A stretch of 64,000 nt of DNA from NCBI GenBank assembly GCA_905221215.1, contig CAJNCI010000004.1:117651-181650 (forward strand), given 5' to 3'. The DNA is from a bacterium. Lineage in GTDB: Bacteria > Bacillota > Bacilli > Lactobacillales > Streptococcaceae. The first letter of the stretch is position 1, and the number at the start of each line of letters is the position of its first letter. The translations under genes and the position numbers were made by a program. A model generated the notes under the pieces. It had not been told where the DNA came from and searched no databases. It saw nothing but the letters and a program-made list of their open reading frames with translations. Below are positions 1-7,756 of this stretch, one piece after another.

Positions 1-75
1 GAGATTAATCTCCTTTCTCTACAAGATGAGTTTGCTCAAATTCTTACTACAGAAGAATTTTTAACCCAAGTATAA
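1..75 (+). CDS. C-terminal end of an unidentified protein (truncated by window edge)
   Basis: Only the last 24 codons and a TAA stop are present, in frame 1, reading from E-I-N-L-L to L-T-Q-V. The stop is followed immediately by a strong bidirectional terminator, which supports this being a real gene end. There is too little sequence to assign a family; I do not recognise it. Confidence 0.55.
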   Translation, partial: EINLLSLQDEFAQILTTEEFLTQV

Positions 76-80
76 GTATA

Positions 81-120
81 AAAGAATCCGTCGACTCTTA
101 TTGAGCTGACGGATTTTCTT
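81..120. terminator. Bidirectional rho-independent terminator
   Basis: AATCCGTC (85-92) pairs with GACGGATT (108-115). An A-run lies on the left and a T-run on the right, so it can serve both the plus-strand gene ending at 75 and the minus-strand lipoprotein gene ending at 151. Confidence 0.8.
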
Positions 121-150
121 TGATTGAAAAAATTCAAATACTGAGTGTTA

Positions 151-777
151 TTATTGACTCAAAGCAACACTGGAAACCTTGCCATCCGCTCCTGTTGTAA
201 TTTGGATGACTTTTCCTCCACCGATTTTGGCATTATACTTGCCATCATCAAGAGTATAAGAATAGCCTCTGATAGAGTAGTTTTCTTTCTTTCCATCAGC
301 AGATTCTACTGTGAATTGACCACCTGATGAAACTGTAATGGTTTCGCCATTGGCACCCTTCCAGTTGCCCGCTGCAGCTGAGAAATCACCGTCTACCATA
401 GTTAAAACACCCTTGTAGCGTTTATTTTGCTCTGCTTGCTTATCTTGAAGTTTGCGGTCAGTTGTAGAATCATAGCTTGATTGATTAGACACCTCTTGAC
501 CTTGTCTTTGCTCTGGTGCAGGTGCCACTTGTGATGGTGTCGCAGTTGCTGAAGACTGGTCAGTAGACGCCTTGGCCTTTTCAGATAAAGCTGAACTTGA
601 AGACTTCTGAGTCTTGCTTTCTTTGCTAGAAAAAGCTGCTTTAGAGCTTGATGATTGGCTTGTCTTAGCAGAACTGCTTGCTTGAGTCGTTTCCTTTTTA
701 TTTCCACAAGCTCCCAGTAGCAAGGTAGAAGCCAATACAGTTGCTGCCATCAATTTGATATAGGTTTTCTTTTTCAT
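151..777 (-). CDS. Ser/Thr-rich lipoprotein with a C-terminal DUF6287-like domain
   Basis: A 208-residue secreted lipoprotein. The N-terminus has a KKK positive patch, a hydrophobic core and the lipobox L-L-G-A-C (Cys at about residue 24), so it should be lipid-anchored outside the membrane. A low-complexity linker rich in Ser, Lys, Thr and Gln runs to about residue 120. The C-terminal ~85 residues contain M-V-D-G-D-F-S-A-A-A-G-N-W-K and a G-G-G-K-V-I-Q-I-T segment, which resemble the small DUF6287 domain found in many streptococcal lipoproteins. The molecular function is unknown. It is monocistronic and ends at the bidirectional terminator at 81-120. The lipoprotein call is firm; the domain name is from memory. 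Confidence 0.8.
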   Translation of the reverse strand: MKKKTYIKLMAATVLASTLLLGACGNKKETTQASSSAKTSQSSSSKAAFSSKESKTQKSSSSALSEKAKASTDQSSATATPSQVAPAPEQRQGQEVSNQSSYDSTTDRKLQDKQAEQNKRYKGVLTMVDGDFSAAAGNWKGANGETITVSSGGQFTVESADGKKENYSIRGYSYTLDDGKYNAKIGGGKVIQITTGADGKVSSVALSQ

Positions 778-882
778 TTTTCTACTCCTTTGTAATATTT
801 TTGGAATGTTAAGAAATCTTTTTGTAATAAAACAGAAAAACAGAAGATTTTCCTATTAAAAATTTGAATTTTTTGTAATCGC

Positions 883-911
883 TTGTATTTCGTCGAATAA
901 ATGAATATAAT
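883..911 (+). promoter_or_regulatory. Promoter of the small membrane protein gene
   Basis: TTGTAT at 883-888, a 17-bp spacer and a perfect TATAAT at 906-911. This sits 33 bp before the ATG at 945. The rest of the 778-944 gap holds no other signal I can support. Confidence 0.7.
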
Positions 912-944
912 AACATTAAAATAGAATATAGGAGGTACACTCTT

Positions 945-1175
945 ATGCCAAATGAGTATTACAAGTATCTTCCTGGGTTGATTTTGGGATCTATTTGCTC
1001 TTATGAAACAGCCACTTACTATGCGCGAACTGCATTTGATGTCTTCTATCTGACTACAAGCTTTATGATTGTTTATATCGCTTTGTTATTTTTACATGAG
1101 AACTATCTCAAGTATCGATACAAAGATTTCTTTACTCACCTGTTGAGTAATCCTAAGAAAGATAGCCACCCATAA
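945..1175 (+). CDS. Small membrane protein, function unknown
   Basis: A 76-residue protein with a good AGGAGG ribosome binding site (930-935) and its own promoter, so it is very likely expressed. It has a central hydrophobic stretch (about residues 33-50, F-Y-L-T-T-S-F-M-I-V-Y-I-A-L-L-F-L) that should form one transmembrane helix, and possibly a weaker one near residues 9-18. The tail is basic and probably cytoplasmic (K-Y-R-Y-K to S-N-P-K-K-D). I do not recognise the family. It is a single-gene unit ending at the hairpin at 1217-1241. Confidence 0.7.
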   Translation: MPNEYYKYLPGLILGSICSYETATYYARTAFDVFYLTTSFMIVYIALLFLHENYLKYRYKDFFTHLLSNPKKDSHP

Positions 1176-1216
1176 AAGCAGTCACAACACAAAACCATCT
1201 CATGATGGTACATAAA

Positions 1217-1241
1217 GAGGTCGGGAACTTTTCCCGACCTC
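1217..1241. terminator. Bidirectional terminator
   Basis: GAGGTCGGGAA (1217-1227) and TTCCCGACCTC (1231-1241) form a perfect 11-bp stem with a 3-nt loop, flanked by A/T-rich runs. It closes both the small membrane protein gene and the converging NAD-salvage operon. Confidence 0.85.
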
Positions 1242-1246
1242 GTTAT

Positions 1247-2020
1247 TTATTTCAATCGATAGGTTTTTCTTGGTTTCTTTTTAGGCACTCGTTTGAGTCC
1301 AACTTCTTCTACATATTCGCCGTATTTTACGAGAAAGTTATTGCTGACGATGGGACGACCTGGGTTGATAAGATTGATCAGTTCAGTCCCTTCGTAGACA
1401 GTGAACTCCTCCTCCAGCAGATAAAGGAAGGTCGGATTCCAGTCAAGTCGACCTTGGATTCGTTTGATGGATTCTTGGATAATGGCATAATGGTCAAAAG
1501 CGAAGGCTTGTTCCTCCAGCTCGCCCCCCTCTAGGAAACATTTTCCCGTCTGAAAATCGACATCTACGAAAACGACATCCTTAGCATCGTCTCCTGCCTG
1601 AACCAGTTCTAATGCACGATTAGGCAGATACACCAAATGGGCAATGGTCACTGTCCAGCCTCGGGGGTCACGACCGGGGGTCGATACGGTCATCAATTGC
1701 TCAATTTTTTCCAAAGGAAGATCGAGATTGACTTCTTCACTTACTTCTCGCTGACAGGCATGTGCAGCATCTTCTCCCTTATCCATAAAGCCTCCAACCA
1801 AGGCCAAACAGTTTTGATAAGGGTGAGCCTTGCGACGGATTAGCAAGAGCTTGATCTTTCCTTCAACAAAGCAGTAAGCTACCATATCCACTGTCACACT
1901 TGGCTTTTCATATTGTGGGAGTTCCTGCTTATAGTACCAGTCTAAAAACTCCTCCTGACTGGCATGGATTTCATAATATTCTTTTTCCGTCATCCCTTCT
2001 AGAATCTTTATGTCTGCCAT
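1247..2020 (-). CDS. nrtR: NrtR-like Nudix-domain transcriptional regulator
   Basis: A 257-residue Nudix protein. The Nudix box spans about residues 77-99, with Gly77, Glu83, the R-E-V-S-E-E core (91-96) and Asn in place of the usual second glycine at 98. The C-terminal ~80 residues (after H-Y-A-I-I-Q-E-S-I) fit the winged-helix extension of NrtR-type ADP-ribose-sensing repressors of NAD metabolism. Those regulators bind ADP-ribose-type ligands and release DNA. It is the last gene of an operon with pnuC and nadR-like. Its ATG is 1 bp after the pnuC stop and its AGGAGG site lies inside the pnuC end, so translation is coupled. A plain Nudix hydrolase is possible, but the gene context argues for NrtR. 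Confidence 0.75.
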   Translation of the reverse strand: MADIKILEGMTEKEYYEIHASQEEFLDWYYKQELPQYEKPSVTVDMVAYCFVEGKIKLLLIRRKAHPYQNCLALVGGFMDKGEDAAHACQREVSEEVNLDLPLEKIEQLMTVSTPGRDPRGWTVTIAHLVYLPNRALELVQAGDDAKDVVFVDVDFQTGKCFLEGGELEEQAFAFDHYAIIQESIKRIQGRLDWNPTFLYLLEEEFTVYEGTELINLINPGRPIVSNNFLVKYGEYVEEVGLKRVPKKKPRKTYRLK

Positions 2021-2021
2021 C

Positions 2022-2801
2022 TTATGCCTCCTTTCGAACTGCCTTGGTCCATTGGTACCAACCCACTAGACTATTGAGTGTGTAAACCCAGTACATCCCT
2101 TGGATATGGATATTTTCACCCCACCAGAGGTAGATACTAAAGAGATTGGTGGCAATCCAGAAAATCCATTGCTCACGGTAGAGACGTGTCATCAAGAGCT
2201 GACCAACACCATTGGTCGCATCAGTAACACTATCACGGAAAGGGCGAGCGCTATTGATACTTTGATAAGCCAAGCCCATACCAATCCAGATAATGGCAGT
2301 CAAGGCTAAGTACTTGAGCCAGTCAAGAACAGATAATTTCTTAGCTTCAAAGTGGGATTCTTCTGGTTTTCCTTGGTCGTTGATACGATTGGACAACCAA
2401 GCATAGAGGCCAATAGGCTGCATGACAAAGAAGTAAACGGTCGTCAAAACTTCCCCATAAAAAGTCTCATTCATGGCCAAAATCAAATAGATTGCTGAGT
2501 TAATAGCCCCAAAGAGATAATTACTTGCACGCCCTTCTGCTACCAAGATAACACAGACAATTCCAGTCCAAGATGCAAACAAGCTCAGCCAGTCATGGCT
2601 TTCCGTATTTTGAGTGAATTCCAAGATCAAGGGCACACTTGACAAGGCGATGAGATATAACCACTGGAAAAGGCTACGATCAACAAAGAGATCTTTCCAT
2701 AGCAAGCGCATGATTCCTGCAAAACCAATCTTGCGAGCTTCGGCATGGACATTTTTAAAATTTTCGATAAATTGTATGATTTTTTTAGTTACTGTTTTCA
2801 T
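2022..2801 (-). CDS. pnuC: Nicotinamide riboside transporter PnuC family
   Basis: A 259-residue integral membrane protein with seven or so hydrophobic segments. PnuC-type features include W-T-G-I-V-C-V-I-L-V-A-E-G-R with N-Y-L-F-G, and the C-terminal W-Q/W-G-rich helices ending in the motif W-Y-Q-W-T. The family imports nicotinamide riboside by facilitated diffusion, trapped by intracellular phosphorylation. The upstream gene encodes a NadR-like kinase/adenylyltransferase that does exactly this, and the spacing is only 9 bp. I infer a nicotinamide riboside salvage unit. The substrate is inferred from context; thiamine or riboflavin paralogues of the family exist. Confidence 0.87.
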   Translation of the reverse strand: MKTVTKKIIQFIENFKNVHAEARKIGFAGIMRLLWKDLFVDRSLFQWLYLIALSSVPLILEFTQNTESHDWLSLFASWTGIVCVILVAEGRASNYLFGAINSAIYLILAMNETFYGEVLTTVYFFVMQPIGLYAWLSNRINDQGKPEESHFEAKKLSVLDWLKYLALTAIIWIGMGLAYQSINSARPFRDSVTDATNGVGQLLMTRLYREQWIFWIATNLFSIYLWWGENIHIQGMYWVYTLNSLVGWYQWTKAVRKEA

Positions 2802-2810
2802 AATTTTCTC

Positions 2811-3869
2811 CTAATCTGCTTGGTAAATGGCATCAATAGCCACTTTTGCAGTTTCGTAATTTCCAAGATAATCACTAGATAGATAAACTAGTGGAATGGT
2901 GGTTAAATATCGCTCTCTCATCTGATCCAAATGCTGGGAAAAACTGTGACGAATATGGTCTTCTGCCATGGTCATATCTCTAAATCCGTCATTAACATAG
3001 GATCCGACAGGTTGCACAAAGAGAATCAAGTCCCATTTTTCCTTGGCCAAGATCGAGACAAAGAGATTGTCAAAGGTTTCTCCTGATAAGTCCCCTTGGT
3101 CCTCAGTCTCCATGTAATAATCATAGTAGCCCTTAGTTACCAAGGAGTTGGTATCGGCTATCACTAGGCCCCGATTGGCATTGCTATCGATTAACGTTGA
3201 GGTCTGATCATACTGGCCCAACAGGAGATAGTAGTAATCCTTTGGAGTCAATTCATCGTCGCGGACATTGTTTTTGATCTGGTACTCACGTGCGTATTCC
3301 AGACTGACGGGCGCATCGTAATACCTAGCCAAATCCTTGGCCAGAGTGGTCTTCCCATTGCTAGCACTTCCCATAATCAACACTTTCTTTGTAAACTGAC
3401 GACGGAAGGGTTGAGCGATATATTTCCAATATTTGCTTGGATTTTCTCGAATCATAGTAGCTGAGATACCAAACTTTCTTTCTTGCAAGACAGTGCCAAA
3501 TCCACGTTTAGATAATTCTTGCTGATAGTCTGCTTCTCCTACAAAAAAGATCAGCTCTTGCTGGGTTTCATCATAGGAAATCTCCGCTAACATCTGGTCC
3601 AACCACTCCTGCCAGCCTATAGGATAACGGGGAAGGTTAGTCTCATCCAGCTTGCAGACAGAGGTTAACTCATCATCTCGAAAAGCCTCTCGAATATAGC
3701 GAAATCGTTTTTGCAATGTTAAGCCTACCTGCTCCCCTCGGTCTCCCTCGTAGCCTGAAACGACTACCCAGACCTGATCACATTGACGCTTCGCTCGCTG
3801 GATCAGATCGATATGCCCTTGATGAAGAGGGGCAAAGGTTCCAAATACCACTGCTGTTTTCTTTTTCAT
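2811..3869 (-). CDS. nadR: Bifunctional NMN adenylyltransferase / ribosylnicotinamide kinase (NadR-like)
   Basis: 352 residues. The N-terminal nucleotidyltransferase has G-T-F-A-P-L-H-Q-G-H (10-19) and I-S-A-T-M-I-R-E-N-P (from 135), the two nucleotide-binding signatures. The C-terminal P-loop kinase has G-S-A-S-N-G-K-T (167-174). Together these convert nicotinamide riboside to NMN and then NAD+. Unlike enterobacterial NadR there is no N-terminal helix-turn-helix, so it should be an enzyme only, leaving regulation to the NrtR-like protein two genes downstream. It is the first gene of the operon and has its own promoter. Cytoplasmic. Confidence 0.88.
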   Translation of the reverse strand: MKKKTAVVFGTFAPLHQGHIDLIQRAKRQCDQVWVVVSGYEGDRGEQVGLTLQKRFRYIREAFRDDELTSVCKLDETNLPRYPIGWQEWLDQMLAEISYDETQQELIFFVGEADYQQELSKRGFGTVLQERKFGISATMIRENPSKYWKYIAQPFRRQFTKKVLIMGSASNGKTTLAKDLARYYDAPVSLEYAREYQIKNNVRDDELTPKDYYYLLLGQYDQTSTLIDSNANRGLVIADTNSLVTKGYYDYYMETEDQGDLSGETFDNLFVSILAKEKWDLILFVQPVGSYVNDGFRDMTMAEDHIRHSFSQHLDQMRERYLTTIPLVYLSSDYLGNYETAKVAIDAIYQAD

Positions 3870-3921
3870 AAACGCATTACCTTTTTATAATTTTTGATAT
3901 TTTTGTTATCTATGTTTTTAT

Positions 3922-3949
3922 TATAAACTATATTTTTGTTTTGTAAATA
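3922..3949 (-). promoter_or_regulatory. Promoter of the nadR-pnuC-nrtR operon
   Basis: On the minus strand TTTACA, a 16-bp spacer and TATAAT precede nadR. The whole 3870-3965 stretch is extremely A/T-rich. It also carries an 11-bp direct repeat ATATTTTTGTT at 3897-3907 and 3930-3940, and an inverted pair AACTAT/ATAGTT around the promoter, which are candidate operator elements. Confidence 0.6.
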
Positions 3950-3979
3950 GTTTTTTATTGTTTTTTATAAAAAAGTAGC

Positions 3980-4012
3980 AAAAAAGAGAATCAAGATTGC
4001 TCCTGATTCTCC
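3980..4012 (-). terminator. clpC terminator
   Basis: On the minus strand GAGAATCA pairs with TGATTCTC (4004-4011 with 3986-3993), followed by a six-T run. It ends the ctsR-clpC operon just upstream of the nadR promoter. Confidence 0.8.
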
Positions 4013-4016
4013 ATTT

Positions 4017-6449
4017 TTATGCAATATCAAATTTCAATTGGCCTGCTTTAACACCAATCTTAAGTGTGCTACCTGCCACTAAATCTCCCTTAAGAAGAAG
4101 TTCTGCCAACTTGTCCTCCACTTCTGTTTGCAGAGTTCTGCGAAGTGGACGAGCTCCCATCTCTGGATCATATCCTTGATTTGCCAACAATTTCAGTGCT
4201 GAAGTTTGTAATTTCAAGTCAATACCTTTTTCAGCCAAACTTGCCACTAAAGGTTTAACCATAATCTTCACCACTTCCTGCATATGGTCGCTAGAAAGGC
4301 TATGGAAGACCACCTTTTCATCAATACGGTTGATAAACTCAGGTCTATAAGCCTTTTTCAACTCTTCAAACATGCGTTTTTCCATATTTTCCTGGTCAAA
4401 ACGAATATCCTTAGCCCCAAAACCAACTGTCTTGTCATCACGAAGGGCTGTCGCACCTAGGTTCGATGTCATAATGATAATGGTATTTGAAAAATCGACC
4501 TTGCGTCCCTTGCTATCTGTCAAGACACCGTCATCCAAGACCTGCAAGAGAACATTAAAGATGTCTGGATGGGCTTTTTCTACCTCGTCAAAGAGAAGAA
4601 CAGAGTATGGTTTGTTGCGAACCTTCTCGGTCAACTCCCCACCTTCTTCATAACCCACATAGCCTGGAGGAGCTCCGTTGAGACGGCTAGCTGCGAATTT
4701 CTCCATATACTCACTCATATCAAAGCGGATAAGAGCTGATTCGTCGTCAAAAAGAACTTCTGCCAAAGCCTTGGCCAATTCGGTCTTCCCGACACCTGTG
4801 GGTCCTAGGAACATAAAGGAACCAATCGGACGCTTGTGACTGCGAATTCCTGACTGGTTGCGGCGAATCGCACGGCTAATGCTTGAAACAGCTTGATCTT
4901 GACCGATGACACGTTTGTGTAGTTCCGCTTCCAGATTTAGATATTTTTTAGCATCCGTTTGAGTCAGTTTTTGGACTGGAATACCTGACAAGCGACTCAA
5001 AGTGGTCAAAATATCAGACTCTGTCACCAAGTCTTTGTAGACAGGTACTTCCTCTTCTTTTGCGATTAGCTGGGCTGCCTGTTTCCACTTACCATCCATC
5101 AAGGCCTTGTCAGCTGAACTCAAGCCAGAATCGTCTGCTTTTACATGCTTAGCCTTATTTTGTACTGTTGCTGCTGCCTCATCCAAGAGATCGATAGCAG
5201 AGTCTGGCAAATGGCGACTAGTCAAGTAACGATGAGCCATCTTGACAGCTGTTTCAATCGCTTCATCTGTGATTTGCACACGGTGATGCTTCTCATAAGT
5301 CGCCTTCAAACCTTGCAAAATGATCATGCTGTCTGCAACACTTGGCTCTTCAATCATCACTTTGGCGAAACGACGAGAAAGTGCCGCATCTTTTTCGATA
5401 TGTTTTTGATATTCTTCCTGAGTAGTCGCACCAACAGTTCTCAAAGTTCCACGCGCCAAGGCTGGTTTCAAGATATTGGCCGCATCCAAAGTCGAGTCAA
5501 TTCCGCTCCCAGAACCCATGATAGTGTGGAGTTCATCAATAAAGAGGATGACTTGACCATCTTCTTCAATATCCTTGATGATATTGTTCATGCGTTCTTC
5601 AAAGTCACCACGGAAACGTGTCCCTGCAACAACATTCATCAAATCCAGCTCTAACACGCGCATCTTAGCCATTTCCGCAGGTACATCACCACTAGCAATA
5701 CGCTGAGCGAGCCCAAGCGCCAAGGCTGTTTTCCCGACACCAGCATCCCCAACCAAGACAGGGTTGTTCTTAGTCTTCCGGCTCAAGATTTGAATCATAC
5801 GGGAGATTTCCTTGTCCCGACCGATGACTGGTTCTAACTTGCCAGAGCGCGCTTGCTCTGTCAAATCATGCGTATAGTCCTCGAGACCACCGCTCGGAGT
5901 CTGGGGCATTCCCATCATATTAGCCATAGAATTTTGCTTGTCAGCTACTGTACGATGGCGTTGGCGTAGAGCCTTGAGGTCTTCACGAGTCCAACCTGCA
6001 CGTTCTTCTAGATTTCGACGAAGGGCAGCAATCTTGACCTGATCTTTCTTGTCTTCATAAGAAAAACCAGCCCTCTCCAAGATACGAGTTGCCAAGGCAT
6101 TGCCATCATGCAAAATCGCATAGAGGACGTGCTCTGTCCCTAGCACCTTAGCATGGACCACTGACGCTACATACTCTGCTTCATCAAAGAGGACCTGCAG
6201 ACGATGAGAAAACGGCAACTCCGTAAAGGTTTCATCCTGGCTATAGTCCGTTTCAGTCAGTTCCAAAGCCACCTCTTCTAAACGATCCATCTCATATGGA
6301 TAATCATTTAAAGTCGCCCCTGCCACACTATAACTATGATTGGACATGGCAATCAACAAGTGCCAAGACTCTAGATAACGAGCTCCAAAATGGCCAGCAA
6401 CCATGTAGGCACTTTCGATACATTCATTCAATGCTTTTGAATAGTTCAT
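4017..6449 (-). CDS. clpC: ATP-dependent Clp protease ATP-binding subunit ClpC
   Basis: An 810-residue class I Clp/Hsp100 unfoldase. The N-terminal Clp-N double repeat covers about residues 1-150. AAA module 1 has Walker A G-D-A-G-V-G-K-T (~234-241) and Walker B I-L-F-I-D-E. AAA module 2 has G-P-T-G-V-G-K-T (~549-556) and V-L-L-F-D-E-V-E-K-A. The V-G-F-G loop near residue 650 is the ClpP-docking tripeptide, so it feeds substrates to ClpP. Length matches streptococcal ClpC. It starts 1 bp after the ctsR stop and is transcribed with ctsR under CtsR control as a heat-shock operon. Confidence 0.97.
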   Translation of the reverse strand: MNYSKALNECIESAYMVAGHFGARYLESWHLLIAMSNHSYSVAGATLNDYPYEMDRLEEVALELTETDYSQDETFTELPFSHRLQVLFDEAEYVASVVHAKVLGTEHVLYAILHDGNALATRILERAGFSYEDKKDQVKIAALRRNLEERAGWTREDLKALRQRHRTVADKQNSMANMMGMPQTPSGGLEDYTHDLTEQARSGKLEPVIGRDKEISRMIQILSRKTKNNPVLVGDAGVGKTALALGLAQRIASGDVPAEMAKMRVLELDLMNVVAGTRFRGDFEERMNNIIKDIEEDGQVILFIDELHTIMGSGSGIDSTLDAANILKPALARGTLRTVGATTQEEYQKHIEKDAALSRRFAKVMIEEPSVADSMIILQGLKATYEKHHRVQITDEAIETAVKMAHRYLTSRHLPDSAIDLLDEAAATVQNKAKHVKADDSGLSSADKALMDGKWKQAAQLIAKEEEVPVYKDLVTESDILTTLSRLSGIPVQKLTQTDAKKYLNLEAELHKRVIGQDQAVSSISRAIRRNQSGIRSHKRPIGSFMFLGPTGVGKTELAKALAEVLFDDESALIRFDMSEYMEKFAASRLNGAPPGYVGYEEGGELTEKVRNKPYSVLLFDEVEKAHPDIFNVLLQVLDDGVLTDSKGRKVDFSNTIIIMTSNLGATALRDDKTVGFGAKDIRFDQENMEKRMFEELKKAYRPEFINRIDEKVVFHSLSSDHMQEVVKIMVKPLVASLAEKGIDLKLQTSALKLLANQGYDPEMGARPLRRTLQTEVEDKLAELLLKGDLVAGSTLKIGVKAGQLKFDIA

Positions 6450-6450
6450 C

Positions 6451-6909
6451 TTACTTCCCTTTTCTATCTACCTCTTGTATGACCTGTCGTAGCATATTAG
6501 CACGAAGGACTGGAGCTTCTTCTCCTAGAACGCGATCCAAAGCTACTGATACTAGCAAATTCATCTCCTGCTTGGTCATCAATTCCTGCTCAACCAAAAG
6601 CTGCAGAATATCTTCATAAATTTCTTGACTAACTCGCTCACCAATTGAGTAAAGCAAATCGCGGAGCATTTCATGATGACTAGAAAACTCAATCCGTCCT
6701 ATCCGAATGTAGCCTCCGCCACCACGCTTACTTTCAACCAAATAGCCTCTACTTTCCGTAAAGCGTGTCTTGATCACGTAGTTAATCTGACTAGGAACAA
6801 CCTGGAAAGTATCTGCCAACTGACTCCGTTGTAACTCTACGATACCAGATTGATCTAAAATCGCCTTGATGTAGGCCTCAATATGATCCGATGTATTTTT
6901 AAATCTCAT
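6451..6909 (-). CDS. ctsR: Transcriptional repressor CtsR
   Basis: 152 residues, the size and layout of class III heat-shock repressor CtsR. The N-terminal winged helix-turn-helix (T-S-D-H-I-E-A-Y-I to P-S-Q-I-N-Y-V-I-K-T-R-F) ends in the Gly-rich wing G-G-G-G-Y-I-R (about residues 63-69), which includes the heat-sensing Gly region. It represses clp genes by binding tandem heptads, and such a site lies directly upstream (6935-6951), so the operon is autoregulated. Confidence 0.96.
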   Translation of the reverse strand: MRFKNTSDHIEAYIKAILDQSGIVELQRSQLADTFQVVPSQINYVIKTRFTESRGYLVESKRGGGGYIRIGRIEFSSHHEMLRDLLYSIGERVSQEIYEDILQLLVEQELMTKQEMNLLVSVALDRVLGEEAPVLRANMLRQVIQEVDRKGK

Positions 6910-6934
6910 TACAAACCCACCTATCTCTTTAAAC

Positions 6935-6957
6935 CTTGACTATCTTTGACTATTATA
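6935..6957 (-). promoter_or_regulatory. CtsR operator overlapping the ctsR-clpC promoter
   Basis: On the minus strand AGTCAAA-GAT-AGTCAAG (6935-6951) matches the CtsR tandem heptad (RGTCAAA-N3-RGTCAAA) with one mismatch. It directly follows a perfect TATAAT (-10, 6952-6957), so bound CtsR would block transcription start. The -35 is weak. Confidence 0.88.
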
Positions 6958-6980
6958 CCGAAATTTTCTCATTTTTAAAA

Positions 6981-7020
6981 GAAAAAGGGCGCTGGTAAAG
7001 GATAATCTTCACCAACTCCC
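6981..7020 (-). terminator. Terminator of the thiamine-precursor ABC operon
   Basis: On the minus strand GGGAGTTGGTGAAG (7007-7020) pairs with CTTTACCAGCGCCC (6987-7000), with G-U pairs and one mismatch, followed by TTTTTCTTTT. It separates the operon from the ctsR promoter. Confidence 0.75.
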
Positions 7021-7027
7021 TATTTTT

Positions 7028-7756
7028 CTACTTATCTAAGCCTAATTCTGCTAATATTTGACGTTTATAGGCAATCTTTTGAACTTCCTTGTCCTCGTTT
7101 TCAGACCAATCTAGTTTAATTTCTGAAACAATCTGCCCAGGCCGATTTTTCAAGATATAAATGCGGTCGCTAAGATTGAGAGCCTCTTCGATACTATGCG
7201 TGATAATCAGGGTCGTCAGCTGCAACTGTTTGTGAATCTCAAGGTACCAAGCGTGGAGTTCCATCTTGGTCATCTCATCCAAGGCACTGAAGGCCTCATC
7301 CAAGAGAAAGAGCTTGTGACCGAAAAGGTAGGTCCTAAGCAAGGCTACACGCTGACGCATCCCGCCACTGAGTTCATGAGGATACTTGTCCCGTACAGCT
7401 GTCAACTGGAAGGTCGCAAGAATTTCATCCGCGCGGGCAATGGCTTCCTCCTTATTCACTTTTTGAATCAAGAGGGGCAGAATGATATTGCCAAGCACCG
7501 TCTTGTGCTCCAATAGCAGGTCCTTCTGTAACATATAACTCACGCGCCCCTTAGGATTTTCCTCGCCGTCAAGGACAATTCGCCCAGACTGGACTTCTAA
7601 AATCCCAGCGATTAGATTAAAGAGGGTGGTCTTTCCAACACCGCTTGGACCTAGGATAGAAACCACTTCTCCTGAAGTCACCTGCAGGTTGATATCCTCT
7701 AAAATCCTATCTTGTCCATAGGCATAACTAACGTGTTCTAGTCTAATTTCTGTCAT
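7028..7756 (-). CDS. thiZ: ABC transporter ATP-binding protein, thiamine-precursor type (ThiZ-like)
   Basis: 242 residues with a complete ABC ATPase set: Walker A G-P-S-G-V-G-K-T (~36-43), Q-loop Y-M-L-Q-K-D, signature L-S-G-G-M-R-Q-R, Walker B L-F-L-L-D-E-A-F and switch histidine in I-I-T-H-S. It belongs to the nitrate/taurine/THI5-associated ABC group. It powers uptake with the permease and binding protein encoded upstream. Its ATG overlaps the binding-protein stop by 1 base (TAATG). The TPP riboswitch at the head of the operon indicates a thiamine pyrimidine precursor as substrate. Confidence 0.85.
   Translation of the reverse strand: MTEIRLEHVSYAYGQDRILEDINLQVTSGEVVSILGPSGVGKTTLFNLIAGILEVQSGRIVLDGEENPKGRVSYMLQKDLLLEHKTVLGNIILPLLIQKVNKEEAIARADEILATFQLTAVRDKYPHELSGGMRQRVALLRTYLFGHKLFLLDEAFSALDEMTKMELHAWYLEIHKQLQLTTLIITHSIEEALNLSDRIYILKNRPGQIVSEIKLDWSENEDKEVQKIAYKRQILAELGLDK

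Noticed and set aside
5145..5654. 169-residue open frame antisense to clpC
   Set aside because: Fully inside the clpC AAA domain; Cys/His/Phe-rich composition is typical of antisense shadows.
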